Shown here: positions 51,148-59,598 of the stretch, one piece after another
How positions within the stretch are numbered: the stretch's first letter is position 1
Layout: the number at the start of each line of letters is the position of its first letter
Assembly: GCA_027923505.1 (NCBI GenBank)
Contig: BROI01000017.1
Location: forward strand, 124,001-188,000
Length of the DNA: 64,000 nucleotides
Source: Mayamaea pseudoterrestris
Lineage: Eukaryota > Bacillariophyta > Bacillariophyceae > Sellaphorales > Sellaphoraceae
Direction: 5' to 3'
The notes under the pieces: generated by a model
Told to the model about the DNA's origin: nothing
Database searches by the model: none
What the model saw: only the letters and a program-made list of their open reading frames with translations
Translations under genes and position numbers: made by a program

Positions 51148-54100
51148 ATGGCACGAAGAACCAAAAAAATTCAATCCATGATATTGACAGTTCTAGTTGC
51201 TTCCCGTCGAAACGTTCGAGCGTTTCGGGCATCTTCCTCTTTACTTGTTCGACCGATTGTCAGAGACCATCGTTGGCAGCATGCTCTTGCTTCTTCGGCA
51301 CTGACAAGAAGCAAATTATTGCGCACTAAAACATTCTCATCTTTGGCTGTCTCTGATCTATCTGTTGTCGATGACATTGAAGGAGTAGCTCCGCCTCTTT
51401 TCCAAGTTCATTCCAAATTTGAACCAACTGGCGATCAACCATATGCCATTGAACAGCTTTCGCAGCAACTGCAGGACGGCCAGAAATTCAACGTACTAAA
51501 GGGCGCCACAGGTACTGGCAAGACGTTTGTCATGTCCCACATTATTGCCCGGCACGGCAAACCAACCCTCGTGTTGGTGCACAATAAAACGTTGGCCGCT
51601 CAATTGGCGCGCGAGCTTCGATCGTTCTTTCCCACTCACGCCGTGGAACTCTTCATTAGTGCCTTTAAAACGTATCGACCAGAGTTTTACAAGGAAACAA
51701 CCGGAACGTATTGCGCCAAGAAGAGTACGACGGACGCTGACATTGAGGCCTTGAGACACATTGCCACGCGATCGCTCGTGACGCGCAAGGATGTGGTAGT
51801 CGTGGCCAGTGTTAGTTGCATTTTTGGATTGGGCTTGCCGAGTGATTATTTGGAAGCTAGTACGCATTTGAAAGTCAATCAAGTGCTCGATCATGAATTT
51901 ATTGACGATTTGGAACGAATGTTATATCAAGACGTCAAGGACGAACACGACAAATTTGCCCGAGGGTCGTATGAATGGCGTGAAACGATGGACGACAGCG
52001 GGCGGAAAGAGTTTATATACACATGTTGGCCTCCCCAGGAAGGGTTTCCCATGCGTGTCGAGCTGCAGCAAGTTGGGGCAAAGACGTTCAAAGTGACGGC
52101 TTTGTACCAGGGTGACAATTCTGGAATGGAACCTGTGCGCGAATTAACGATATTTCCAGCACGACACTACGTCGTTCCTGACCACAAGCTGCAGGAAGCA
52201 ATGTCGAGAATCGAAGAGGAACTGCGGGAGCGAGTTGACGAGCTCATGTTGGATGAGAAGGTGGATCAGAGAGAGACGGCAGCGAGGTTACAGAAACGGA
52301 CTTGGAATGATCTCATGATGATGCAGGAGCGAGGCTTTTGCAAGGGCATGGAAAATTATAGCCGTCATTTAGCAGGACGCGCAGCAGGTGAGCCACCGGG
52401 AACCTTGATGGACTACATGGGAAAGGAGTGGCTGTTGATTGTTGATGAAAGTCACGTCACAGTGCCGCAGCTTCAAACCATGTATCGAGGGGATCAGTCG
52501 CGAAAGGATGCATTAATCAAACATGGATACCGACTCCCGTCGGCACGCGACAATCGACCATTAACCGACCGAGAGTTTTGGAGCGGCGTGAATCAAACAA
52601 TATTCGTGTCAGCAACTCCATCGAAACGCGAATTATTGTTGTCGGAGACACCACCAGTGGAAATGCAGATTCGACCAACCTACGTTCGCGACCCGGCAAT
52701 TCACGTTCGGAGCCCTGAAGGCCAGCTCGATGATTTGCTGAACGAAATTAGGTCACGTGCATTGGTCAATGAACGCACGCTTGCGATGGTACTCACCAAA
52801 AAGGATGCCGAAGATTTGGCATCGTACTTGGAAGAGAACGACGTGAAAACGACTTACATTCATTCAGGGCTTGGTACACAGGAGCGGTCGTCGGCCTTGA
52901 AAGCTTTGCAGACAGGTGAGATCGACTGTCTTGTCGGAGTCAATTTGCTCCGCGAAGGACTCGACATTCCACAATGCTCGTTGGTGGCCGTTTTCAACGC
53001 TGATGCCGACGGAATGTTTCGCAGTCAGACATCACTTTTGCAGATTATTGGACGAGCTGCTCGAAATACCAGTGGCACAGCAATTTTTTACGCCAAGAGG
53101 GTGACCGAGAATATGCGCAAATGCATTGAAGAGACAGCCACAAGGCGTGCTCGTCAACTGGCGTACGTCGAGGCGAATGATGTGCAGATGGTTTCTTCGG
53201 TCGGATCATCTATTCAGTCGCCTTTTGATCTCCTCCGCGACAAGATTGATGAAGAACTTGCCTCCGGTGACCAGACTATTGCAGGATCACGCACACTACT
53301 TGGTTCGGGCAGCCCGAGTGGGCCTAACTTATCTGAAAAACACACTGCGATATCAGTCAGTGACAAGTCGAACTTGGAGACGGACCACATCCCAAATTTC
53401 CCAGGTATTTATTACTGGAAAGATCCTGGTGGCCAAATCTTATACATTGGAAAGGCCAAGAGCCTGCGGAGCCGCATCTTGTCGTACCTTACCTCAAGCG
53501 CAAATCGCAGTCACAGAATAAATACAATGTTAGGAAAAGCAAGTTCGATTGAATTTGAAATTACCCCCTCGGAGCGAGACGCACTTGTCCTTGAATCGAA
53601 GCTTATTAAACACCACCAGCCGCCATACAACGTACTGCTGAAAGACGACCATCATTATCCCTACATTTGCGCGAGAGTCGGTGATAAACTACCAGCTTTT
53701 ACGGCAGCGTCGTACAAGCAAGAAACTAACCAATCTCGTCGACACTATCGATATTTTGGACCATACACCAGCTATCAGGAAATTAACAGTATTCTGCAGG
53801 CTATTGAAGAGAAGTATGATTTGCGAGCACACTCCTTTTTAGCACGCCATGGCGGGGGATCACAAGATGAGTACAATGCCTTGTTTCAGCGAGCCTTACA
53901 AGAAATATTTGTTGACGGTTTGGACGAAGACCTTCAGCAGAGGCGGTCAGAGTATGAAGAAGCTAGCCACTTATTTGAGTCGCCTTTAAATACCTGCAGA
54001 GATGTAGTCGTGGCAGTGCCCCTTGGCGACGACGATCAATCCGCCGTGGTCCAAGTTGTGCAGCTTCGAAAGGGAATGGTGGCGCGACGCTTCTCGTATA

Positions 54101-55065
54101 CCTGTCAACTGCCATCTGGATTCGTCTCGCACGAGGACTTTGGAGACGTCATACACGATGTATTAGAGAAACTACACTATCGTTCAGGACAAGAGTCACC
54201 TGAAGGTTTCTCTTTCTTTCCGGATGAAATACTGCTATCCCACTCGCTAGCCGACATGGCAGCCCTACAATCTGCAATCGACATGGCTCGAAAAGATTTG
54301 GAGCCGTTGCGTAAGAAGCGTGTCGTCATCAAGACGCCCGCATCACGTGGCGAGCGAAAGGTCATCGATGCGCGAGCAATTGAATTTGCCATGAGTAATG
54401 CCCAGCAATCCGCACGCGATGTCCAACGAAAGTTAAAGGGAGGAGTGGCAGACTTTACTTTAGACAAATCTGCCGAAGAGCTTGCGACAATGCTCTCTCT
54501 CGAGGACATCCCTAGAGTAATCGAGTGCTACGATGTAAGCCACACGCAAGGGGATTTTCCTGTTGCAAGCCGGGTTGTTTTTGTAGATGGGAAACCGGCA
54601 CCACAGTATTACAGAACCTTTAACATAAGATCCGTCGTGGGTGTTGACGATTATGCGAGCATACAGGAGGCTGTATACCGACGCTTTCGACGATTCTGGA
54701 CATGCGCCGGTAACGATGAAAAGGTTGATGCGTCATGGGACGTGCCAGATCTTATCATAATCGATGGTGGTGTTGGGCAGCTATCGGCTGCTATAAAGGG
54801 AATGGCGCAGGCAAACGTTTTACCAGGGAATGCGACGCATGTTCAATTTGCAACGAGCGCCGCTCCACACTATGCGACGGTGCCTATTGCCGCTTTGGCG
54901 AAGGAGCATGAACAGCTCTACGTTCCGGGAGAAAAATTGTTTGTGAATCAGTCACCCGACTCTCCTGCCATGCTACTGCTCCGAAGTTTACGCGATGAAA
55001 GCCATCGTTTTGCATTGAAAGGACATCGCAGGAGACGTTCCATAACGAAAGCGTATCGCTTGTAA
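51148..55065 (+). CDS. UvrB-UvrC fusion, bacterial-type excision-repair helicase/nuclease
   Basis: One uninterrupted frame of 1,305 aa (ATG 51148; ATG 51178 also good). The first 70 residues are rich in Arg, Ser, Ala and Leu (MILTVLVASRRNVRAFRASSSLL), like a mitochondrial or plastid presequence. UvrB part: FEPTGDQPYAIEQL, Walker A GATGTGKT (51502), LVLVHNKTLAAQL, VVVASVSCIFGLG, Walker B LLIVDESHVTVPQL, FVSATPSKREL, GVNLLREGLDIP, QIIGRAARN. UvrC part from about 53389: GIY-YIG nuclease (PGIYYWKDPGGQILYIGKAKSLRSRI, NVLLKDDHHYPYI, RYFGPYTS) and the RNase H-like nuclease (IECYDVSHTQGDFPVAS, DDYASIQEAVYRRF, DLIIIDGGVGQL, LLLRSLRDESHRFAL). No clear UVR motif ends the UvrB part and the UvrC HhH tail is absent. 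UvrA is not in the window. A UvrA-dependent organellar repair role is inferred. Confidence 0.95.
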   Translation: MARRTKKIQSMILTVLVASRRNVRAFRASSSLLVRPIVRDHRWQHALASSALTRSKLLRTKTFSSLAVSDLSVVDDIEGVAPPLFQVHSKFEPTGDQPYAIEQLSQQLQDGQKFNVLKGATGTGKTFVMSHIIARHGKPTLVLVHNKTLAAQLARELRSFFPTHAVELFISAFKTYRPEFYKETTGTYCAKKSTTDADIEALRHIATRSLVTRKDVVVVASVSCIFGLGLPSDYLEASTHLKVNQVLDHEFIDDLERMLYQDVKDEHDKFARGSYEWRETMDDSGRKEFIYTCWPPQEGFPMRVELQQVGAKTFKVTALYQGDNSGMEPVRELTIFPARHYVVPDHKLQEAMSRIEEELRERVDELMLDEKVDQRETAARLQKRTWNDLMMMQERGFCKGMENYSRHLAGRAAGEPPGTLMDYMGKEWLLIVDESHVTVPQLQTMYRGDQSRKDALIKHGYRLPSARDNRPLTDREFWSGVNQTIFVSATPSKRELLLSETPPVEMQIRPTYVRDPAIHVRSPEGQLDDLLNEIRSRALVNERTLAMVLTKKDAEDLASYLEENDVKTTYIHSGLGTQERSSALKALQTGEIDCLVGVNLLREGLDIPQCSLVAVFNADADGMFRSQTSLLQIIGRAARNTSGTAIFYAKRVTENMRKCIEETATRRARQLAYVEANDVQMVSSVGSSIQSPFDLLRDKIDEELASGDQTIAGSRTLLGSGSPSGPNLSEKHTAISVSDKSNLETDHIPNFPGIYYWKDPGGQILYIGKAKSLRSRILSYLTSSANRSHRINTMLGKASSIEFEITPSERDALVLESKLIKHHQPPYNVLLKDDHHYPYICARVGDKLPAFTAASYKQETNQSRRHYRYFGPYTSYQEINSILQAIEEKYDLRAHSFLARHGGGSQDEYNALFQRALQEIFVDGLDEDLQQRRSEYEEASHLFESPLNTCRDVVVAVPLGDDDQSAVVQVVQLRKGMVARRFSYTCQLPSGFVSHEDFGDVIHDVLEKLHYRSGQESPEGFSFFPDEILLSHSLADMAALQSAIDMARKDLEPLRKKRVVIKTPASRGERKVIDARAIEFAMSNAQQSARDVQRKLKGGVADFTLDKSAEELATMLSLEDIPRVIECYDVSHTQGDFPVASRVVFVDGKPAPQYYRTFNIRSVVGVDDYASIQEAVYRRFRRFWTCAGNDEKVDASWDVPDLIIIDGGVGQLSAAIKGMAQANVLPGNATHVQFATSAAPHYATVPIAALAKEHEQLYVPGEKLFVNQSPDSPAMLLLRSLRDESHRFALKGHRRRRSITKAYRL

Positions 55066-55227
55066 AATAATCATATAGAAAATAGATAGAGATATATACA
55101 TTGTATGGCAATTATTGCAGTATATCACTAGCATGATATTCACCGATGTTCGTCACCGATCCATGTCGGATCCAGCAATGCCAATAATCGCGGCCACGGG
55201 TTGAACATATCATCCAACGATGGTATC

Positions 55228-56796
55228 TCAGCACAGCATCCATAGTGCAAACAAAAGGGACGCCAAACCTGTCATGGGAGCAAATCTTCGTGAACTATTT
55301 GATCGATCCAACACTGATGCAGTCGGCGCAGATGTGGACGACGTTGCTGATTCCTTTTGAGTCGGTGAAATGGTTGCGCCCGCCCCGCAATCAATGACAC
55401 ACTCTGTTGTATCTTGAAACGAGCAGGAGACGAACGATTCGACGTCCGATTGACAAGTTCCACAAGAGCAGGTATCAATGCCGGAGCATACAGCATCGCT
55501 GAGCTCCTTGCAATCGACGAACGAGGACGGAAAGGATGCAGCGACGCATGCGTCGCATGAGCTAGCTTCATCGAGACTCAGATCTGAATCAAAGCATTTT
55601 CGCAGATTCTCGCGAGCGTCGTCACAGGTCTTGGTGTCGGTGACTGGTTGTTGCGTGGGCGCTCCAATCTCGTTGGCGCAATCCAAGTGACAGCTATTTG
55701 TACTGACAAAGGCGCAGTTTAGCAAGTCTTCAACGGCCTGACCGCACGGTTCGCAGCCGCAAGTAGAAAGAGCAGGACAAAGGTCGGTTTGAAACACGGA
55801 ACAATCCGTTTCCTGTGGACCAGGAATGGTACCTGCAATGCAGGCATCGCAAGAAAGTGAATCACTGGAATGTAGATTGTCAGAGTAACACTTTTGTAAA
55901 GCTGCTTGCACACTGTCACAGTCTGTGATTGTTGAAGGGGACGACGTCGCAGTGCTCGGTGCGTCTACAGAATTGGTTGGCTGGGGCGAGTGCGAGGAAG
56001 TTGTCGTACTCGGAGCATCCGTCACCGTCGAAGTAGTTGGGGCACCGGTTTTAAACAAGTCACATGCCAATGTACATCCAATGGACTCCTCAAAGGCGCA
56101 ATTGAGTATTGTCTGTACATTCGTTCGACAAGGACCGCATGGACACTCAGTAATGGCTGTGCAGACGCTGGACTCAACGTCGTTGCAGGAAGCACTGGGC
56201 GAGGGAATGGCGTCGGCGACGCAGGCATTGCAGGTCTCCGCTTGCGTCTCATTCAAGTTAGCAGCAAAGCAGGTTTGTAAGTCATCTTGAGCATTGTTAC
56301 ATTGCGTGTTTGTCATGTTTTCAGGACCAGATGCAGTGATTGTGGGAGCAGCCGTTGTCATGAAGGCGACGGAGGGTGTCATGGTTGCGAATTCGCAGCT
56401 GATGCCGCATCCAAAAATCTCCTGCATGCCGCAGTCCATGAGCGCTTCCAGTGAACTTTTGCAGGCATCTCCGCACTTGCAGTCAGAGTCAATAGCCGTG
56501 CATACGTTGGAGCTGAGAGAATCACAACTCTCCGTTGGGGCGACGAGGATTGCTCGCGCCATGCAAAAGTTGCAGACCCCCAGCTCGTCACTGGACAGCT
56601 CATTAGAGGCGCATGACTCAAACGCGAGTTGCAAGTCGTCGCAGTCAGTATTTGGTAAAAGACTTGTCGAGTTTTGGGCGGCAACTGGTTGAATGAATGC
56701 TGCTACTAGGAGCATGAGGCAAGGACCGAGCAACCGCACTGGTGCGTGTGGCTGCACCGCTCGTACGGCGCCATTGTTTGCTCGCTCCCGCCGCAT
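55228..56796 (-). CDS. Secreted four-repeat Cys-rich protein, probably GPI-anchored
   Basis: 522 aa, intronless, ATG 56796. A signal peptide (RLLGPCLMLLVAAFIQPVAA|QNS) is followed by four tandem modules of about 82 aa, each with the pattern C-D/N...L..C......C..C...... C......C..I..C.C...C......L..C.......C...C (starting at DCDDLQLAF, QCNNAQDDL, DCDSVQAAL and TCDDARENL). Linkers are Thr/Ser/Pro-rich (TTSTVTDAPSTTTSSHSPQP), suggesting dense O-glycosylation. The end (RFAPMTGLASLLFALWMLC) is a hydrophobic tail after small residues, fitting a GPI signal or an anchor. The family is unknown to me; extracellular matrix, frustule or adhesion roles are guesses. Confidence 0.8.
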   Translation of the reverse strand: MRRERANNGAVRAVQPHAPVRLLGPCLMLLVAAFIQPVAAQNSTSLLPNTDCDDLQLAFESCASNELSSDELGVCNFCMARAILVAPTESCDSLSSNVCTAIDSDCKCGDACKSSLEALMDCGMQEIFGCGISCEFATMTPSVAFMTTAAPTITASGPENMTNTQCNNAQDDLQTCFAANLNETQAETCNACVADAIPSPSASCNDVESSVCTAITECPCGPCRTNVQTILNCAFEESIGCTLACDLFKTGAPTTSTVTDAPSTTTSSHSPQPTNSVDAPSTATSSPSTITDCDSVQAALQKCYSDNLHSSDSLSCDACIAGTIPGPQETDCSVFQTDLCPALSTCGCEPCGQAVEDLLNCAFVSTNSCHLDCANEIGAPTQQPVTDTKTCDDARENLRKCFDSDLSLDEASSCDACVAASFPSSFVDCKELSDAVCSGIDTCSCGTCQSDVESFVSCSFQDTTECVIDCGAGATISPTQKESATSSTSAPTASVLDRSNSSRRFAPMTGLASLLFALWMLC

Positions 56797-57304
56797 ATCG
56801 ATTGCAACTAGCTTATTTAATCAAGTGCTTGTCTTAGCTGCTTGGGGCTAGTGATCAATTACTACATGTAACATCCGTCTGCTTACATGAATCGGTTGAC
56901 GATGCTGCTTGTCGTCGGATGCTCGAGCAATGATGTCATGTGAGTAACGGAACGACAAATTTTTCTGGTACAAATTTCACGTAGAATCTACGTGAGGTTC
57001 TTAAGGTCATTCGTGTCCAATCATCGTGAATAGTAACGAGGCATATATAGTGATGACTCTGATTGACGTTTCGATTCGGATCGAAAATTTGATTGCCACC
57101 ATGGACGAAAGATACGGCGGCCAATTCGTCGACATGACGAGCGCCGGTAGCAGCGGTCGACTAAATATGGATCAAGGAACCAGCTTTAGTGCGTGACGCT
57201 CAGGAGGGAAAGGTTACAAGATATTTGACTGTAGAGTAGTGTGCGTCGTCATTCGTCATCCCAGTCAGCCATCCGATTCCGATTACCGATACCTGAATAA
57301 TTCT
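56797..57304. promoter_or_regulatory. Shared upstream region with 19-bp palindrome and mini-ORF
   Basis: About 508 bp between divergent starts. TCACGTAGA-A-TCTACGTGA (56977-56995) is a perfect 9-bp-arm palindrome with ACGTG cores, like a bZIP/bHLH site. A 31-codon ORF with a strong start context (GCCACCATGG) lies at 57101-57196 in front of the TPK gene and could be a regulatory upstream ORF. Confidence 0.4.
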
Positions 57305-58258
57305 ATGCGACCATCGCGACTCAGGGCGCTACATATCCTATTACCCGCTTCTCTGCGCTCTCTTGCTTCTTCTGCGTTTTCTCGTCACATCGGAACAGCT
57401 TCGTGGCGTCGGCTTGGTTCAATGTCTGCATCATCGCATTTTGAGCAACAACAGCCTAAAACGATCGAGGATGACAATAGTGTTCACATTATCAGTCCTC
57501 TTGCAGCTGCATCAGCAAACGAAAACGGTTCATCTACTTTGATCATTCTCAATTCACCTATAGCATGTCCACCCAGTCCATTATTCGATTATTTGTGGAA
57601 CTCGAGCCAAGTGCGCATCTGTGCCGACGGTGGAGCCAATCGACTACACAATGCCAATCCCAAATACTTGCCGAATCTCATTGTCGGCGATTTGGATAGC
57701 TTGAACGACTCGGTGCGCGCCTACTATTTACATCAAGATGTTAACATTGAGCAAGATTTTGATCAAGACTGCAATGACTTGGACAAGGCATTGCAGCGAT
57801 GCAGTCAGAAGTCACGCGTCGTGATATACGGGGCCTTTGGCGGACGATTTGACCAGGAAATGGCAAGCATGCAGGCACTGTACAAGTGGGACTCCCACTT
57901 CCCAAAGGGTTTATGGCTTTATAACGATGAGACTTGCGCATGTTTGGTGGGAGGAAGGAGAGCCGTAGAAGACGCATCGTCGCAACGAAAGTATGTAGTG
58001 ACGATGAAACTACCAAATGACGAAATGGATGAATCCAGATTTCCTTGCGAGGGACCAACCTGCGGGCTCATTCCATTGGCGACTCCATGTAGGCGCGTTA
58101 CGACTGATGGATTCAAGTGGAACCTTGCGAATCAGCGGAGCGAGTTTGGGCGCGATGGAATCGTCTCGACATCTAATCACATGATGGGTAAAGCAGTTAC
58201 CATCGAGTCTTCTGACCCTCTGGTCTTTACGGCTGAAGTTCATTCTGGTAATACATGA
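57305..58258 (+). CDS. TPK1: Thiamine pyrophosphokinase
   Basis: Transfers pyrophosphate from ATP to thiamine, making the cofactor ThDP. 317 aa from ATG 57305; the frame upstream opens at a GTG (57239). The N-terminus MRPSRLRALHILLPASLRSLASSAF..RHIGTASWRRLGSM is basic and Ser-rich, like an organelle presequence, and an internal ATG at 57422 would give a cytosolic form of 278 aa, so dual targeting is possible. Catalytic N-half: ICADGGANRLH, LIVGDLDSL, DQDCNDLDKAL and VVIYGAFGGRFDQEMASM. C-terminal beta domain: GPTCGLIPLATPCRRVTTDGFKWNL and GIVSTSNHMMGKAVTI. All hallmark motifs are present. Confidence 0.94.
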   Translation: MRPSRLRALHILLPASLRSLASSAFSRHIGTASWRRLGSMSASSHFEQQQPKTIEDDNSVHIISPLAAASANENGSSTLIILNSPIACPPSPLFDYLWNSSQVRICADGGANRLHNANPKYLPNLIVGDLDSLNDSVRAYYLHQDVNIEQDFDQDCNDLDKALQRCSQKSRVVIYGAFGGRFDQEMASMQALYKWDSHFPKGLWLYNDETCACLVGGRRAVEDASSQRKYVVTMKLPNDEMDESRFPCEGPTCGLIPLATPCRRVTTDGFKWNLANQRSEFGRDGIVSTSNHMMGKAVTIESSDPLVFTAEVHSGNT

Positions 58259-58392
58259 GCTTACAATCTTACGTGACTGCTGTTGAAAGCTTTTAAACGT
58301 ATAATTTATTAGGTCAATGAGCGAGCAAGTACGCGACGACGAAAGGACAAGTATATATTATCATAGTCAATTAAACTTTATCGCTTTACTGT

Positions 58393-58944
58393 CTAACCAA
58401 AGAAGGTAGTTGGGCGCTGCGTCGTGAAGGTACGGTCACTGAGCGCCTTTTGTCCGCGCTTGCCCGACATGACTTGATGCGCCAATGGAAACTTGACATC
58501 CTTCTTGGCGTACTGCATGGGGTTGAGACGCTTCAAGTCGGCCGCCTTGACGGTTCCGGTGCGGATGATTTGAATGGAACGAGGTCTGGTGCGGTGTCGG
58601 CCGGCCATTTCATCGTACAGCTGCGTGACGGCTCCCGTGAGCTTCACGTCGCGAAACTCGCGGTACATGTTGTGCGTGCCGGATCGGCTCGAGTATCGCA
58701 ACCAAATGCCATAGTTCTTGACAATTCGGCTGTTCTTCTCAACAATTTCTACGCAGTCAAGAATCTCACCAGTCGTCTTCTTCATTTTGCGAAATTGATG
58801 CATGTAGTACCAGAACTTGGACTTGGCAATCACTGCGTTTGGCGCGAAAATGATCATGCGGTATGCCTCTGGGTTTGGGTGGTCGTCCGTCGCAGCCTTG
58901 CGGCCAACGACTTGGAATTGTTTCATAATACCAGCGACAGTCAT
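58393..58944 (-). CDS. RPL18A: 60S ribosomal protein eL20 (L18a)
   Basis: Structural protein of the cytosolic large ribosomal subunit. 183 aa, intronless coding part, ATG 58944. Family blocks run throughout: MKQFQVVGRKA, AYRMIIFAPNAVIAKSKFWYYMHQFRKMKKTTGEI, KNYGIWLRYSSRSGTHNMYREFRDVKLTGAVTQLYDEMAGRHR, RSIQIIRTGTV, VKFPLAHQV and the terminal TTQRPTTFFG. Length fits (about 176-180 in other eukaryotes). It converges on TPK with 134 bp between stops. Confidence 0.97.
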   Translation of the reverse strand: MTVAGIMKQFQVVGRKAATDDHPNPEAYRMIIFAPNAVIAKSKFWYYMHQFRKMKKTTGEILDCVEIVEKNSRIVKNYGIWLRYSSRSGTHNMYREFRDVKLTGAVTQLYDEMAGRHRTRPRSIQIIRTGTVKAADLKRLNPMQYAKKDVKFPLAHQVMSGKRGQKALSDRTFTTQRPTTFFG

Positions 58945-59598
58945 GGTTGTATTCTAAAATATCAAGGATATAAAAAACTGGATGAGTTAATGTGGCGCAT
59001 GGCAAAGAACCCCTACTTTCATCAGGCAAATTCCCCAAAGGATCGCTCGAAGGGATCATATATCTAATATCATGATCTGTCATTCAAATACCCTCTCGTT
59101 TGCATCTCCTATTAGCAAATGGACTCGTACCTACAGTATGTAACTGATGAGACAACGACAACAAGCAGGGAGGGTCGACTGCAGCACTTGGTTGTCGAAG
59201 GAGGACGAGAGTTTTAGTAACGCGGTAACTCGATTCGGGGGTTGCGTTGGGGGCGAGATGTTATACCGGTGCGACTGATCACGTTTGATTACCCCTGCGC
59301 CTTCACTTGACAGCCACCGAAATTTGCGCGACGGAACAATCTGCTCGCCTTTCTTCGTCACGTCCTCCAAGCCATCATCCTGCTGCCGTCAGTCTTTCGC
59401 TCATCTCTGCTGTATTTCAATTGACTTTTGACGTTGCATAAGGAGTCTTTTGTCTCTTTCGCTAACGTACAAGACAACACACAAGCTTTGTCCAAGCAAT
59501 CGTTTGCCTTATTCGCCAGCCATCAAGAATTTGAAAGGATCACTTCCTTATCGACAAAAAGACGCCAGTATCTACCAACCCGCTGACAGCACGTTTGT
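58945..59598. promoter_or_regulatory. Shared upstream region, eL20 / DEAD-box helicase
   Basis: 654 bp between divergent starts. It probably includes the long 5' UTRs; no ORF is supported. A 5'-UTR intron in the ribosomal gene is possible but cannot be placed. Confidence 0.4.
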
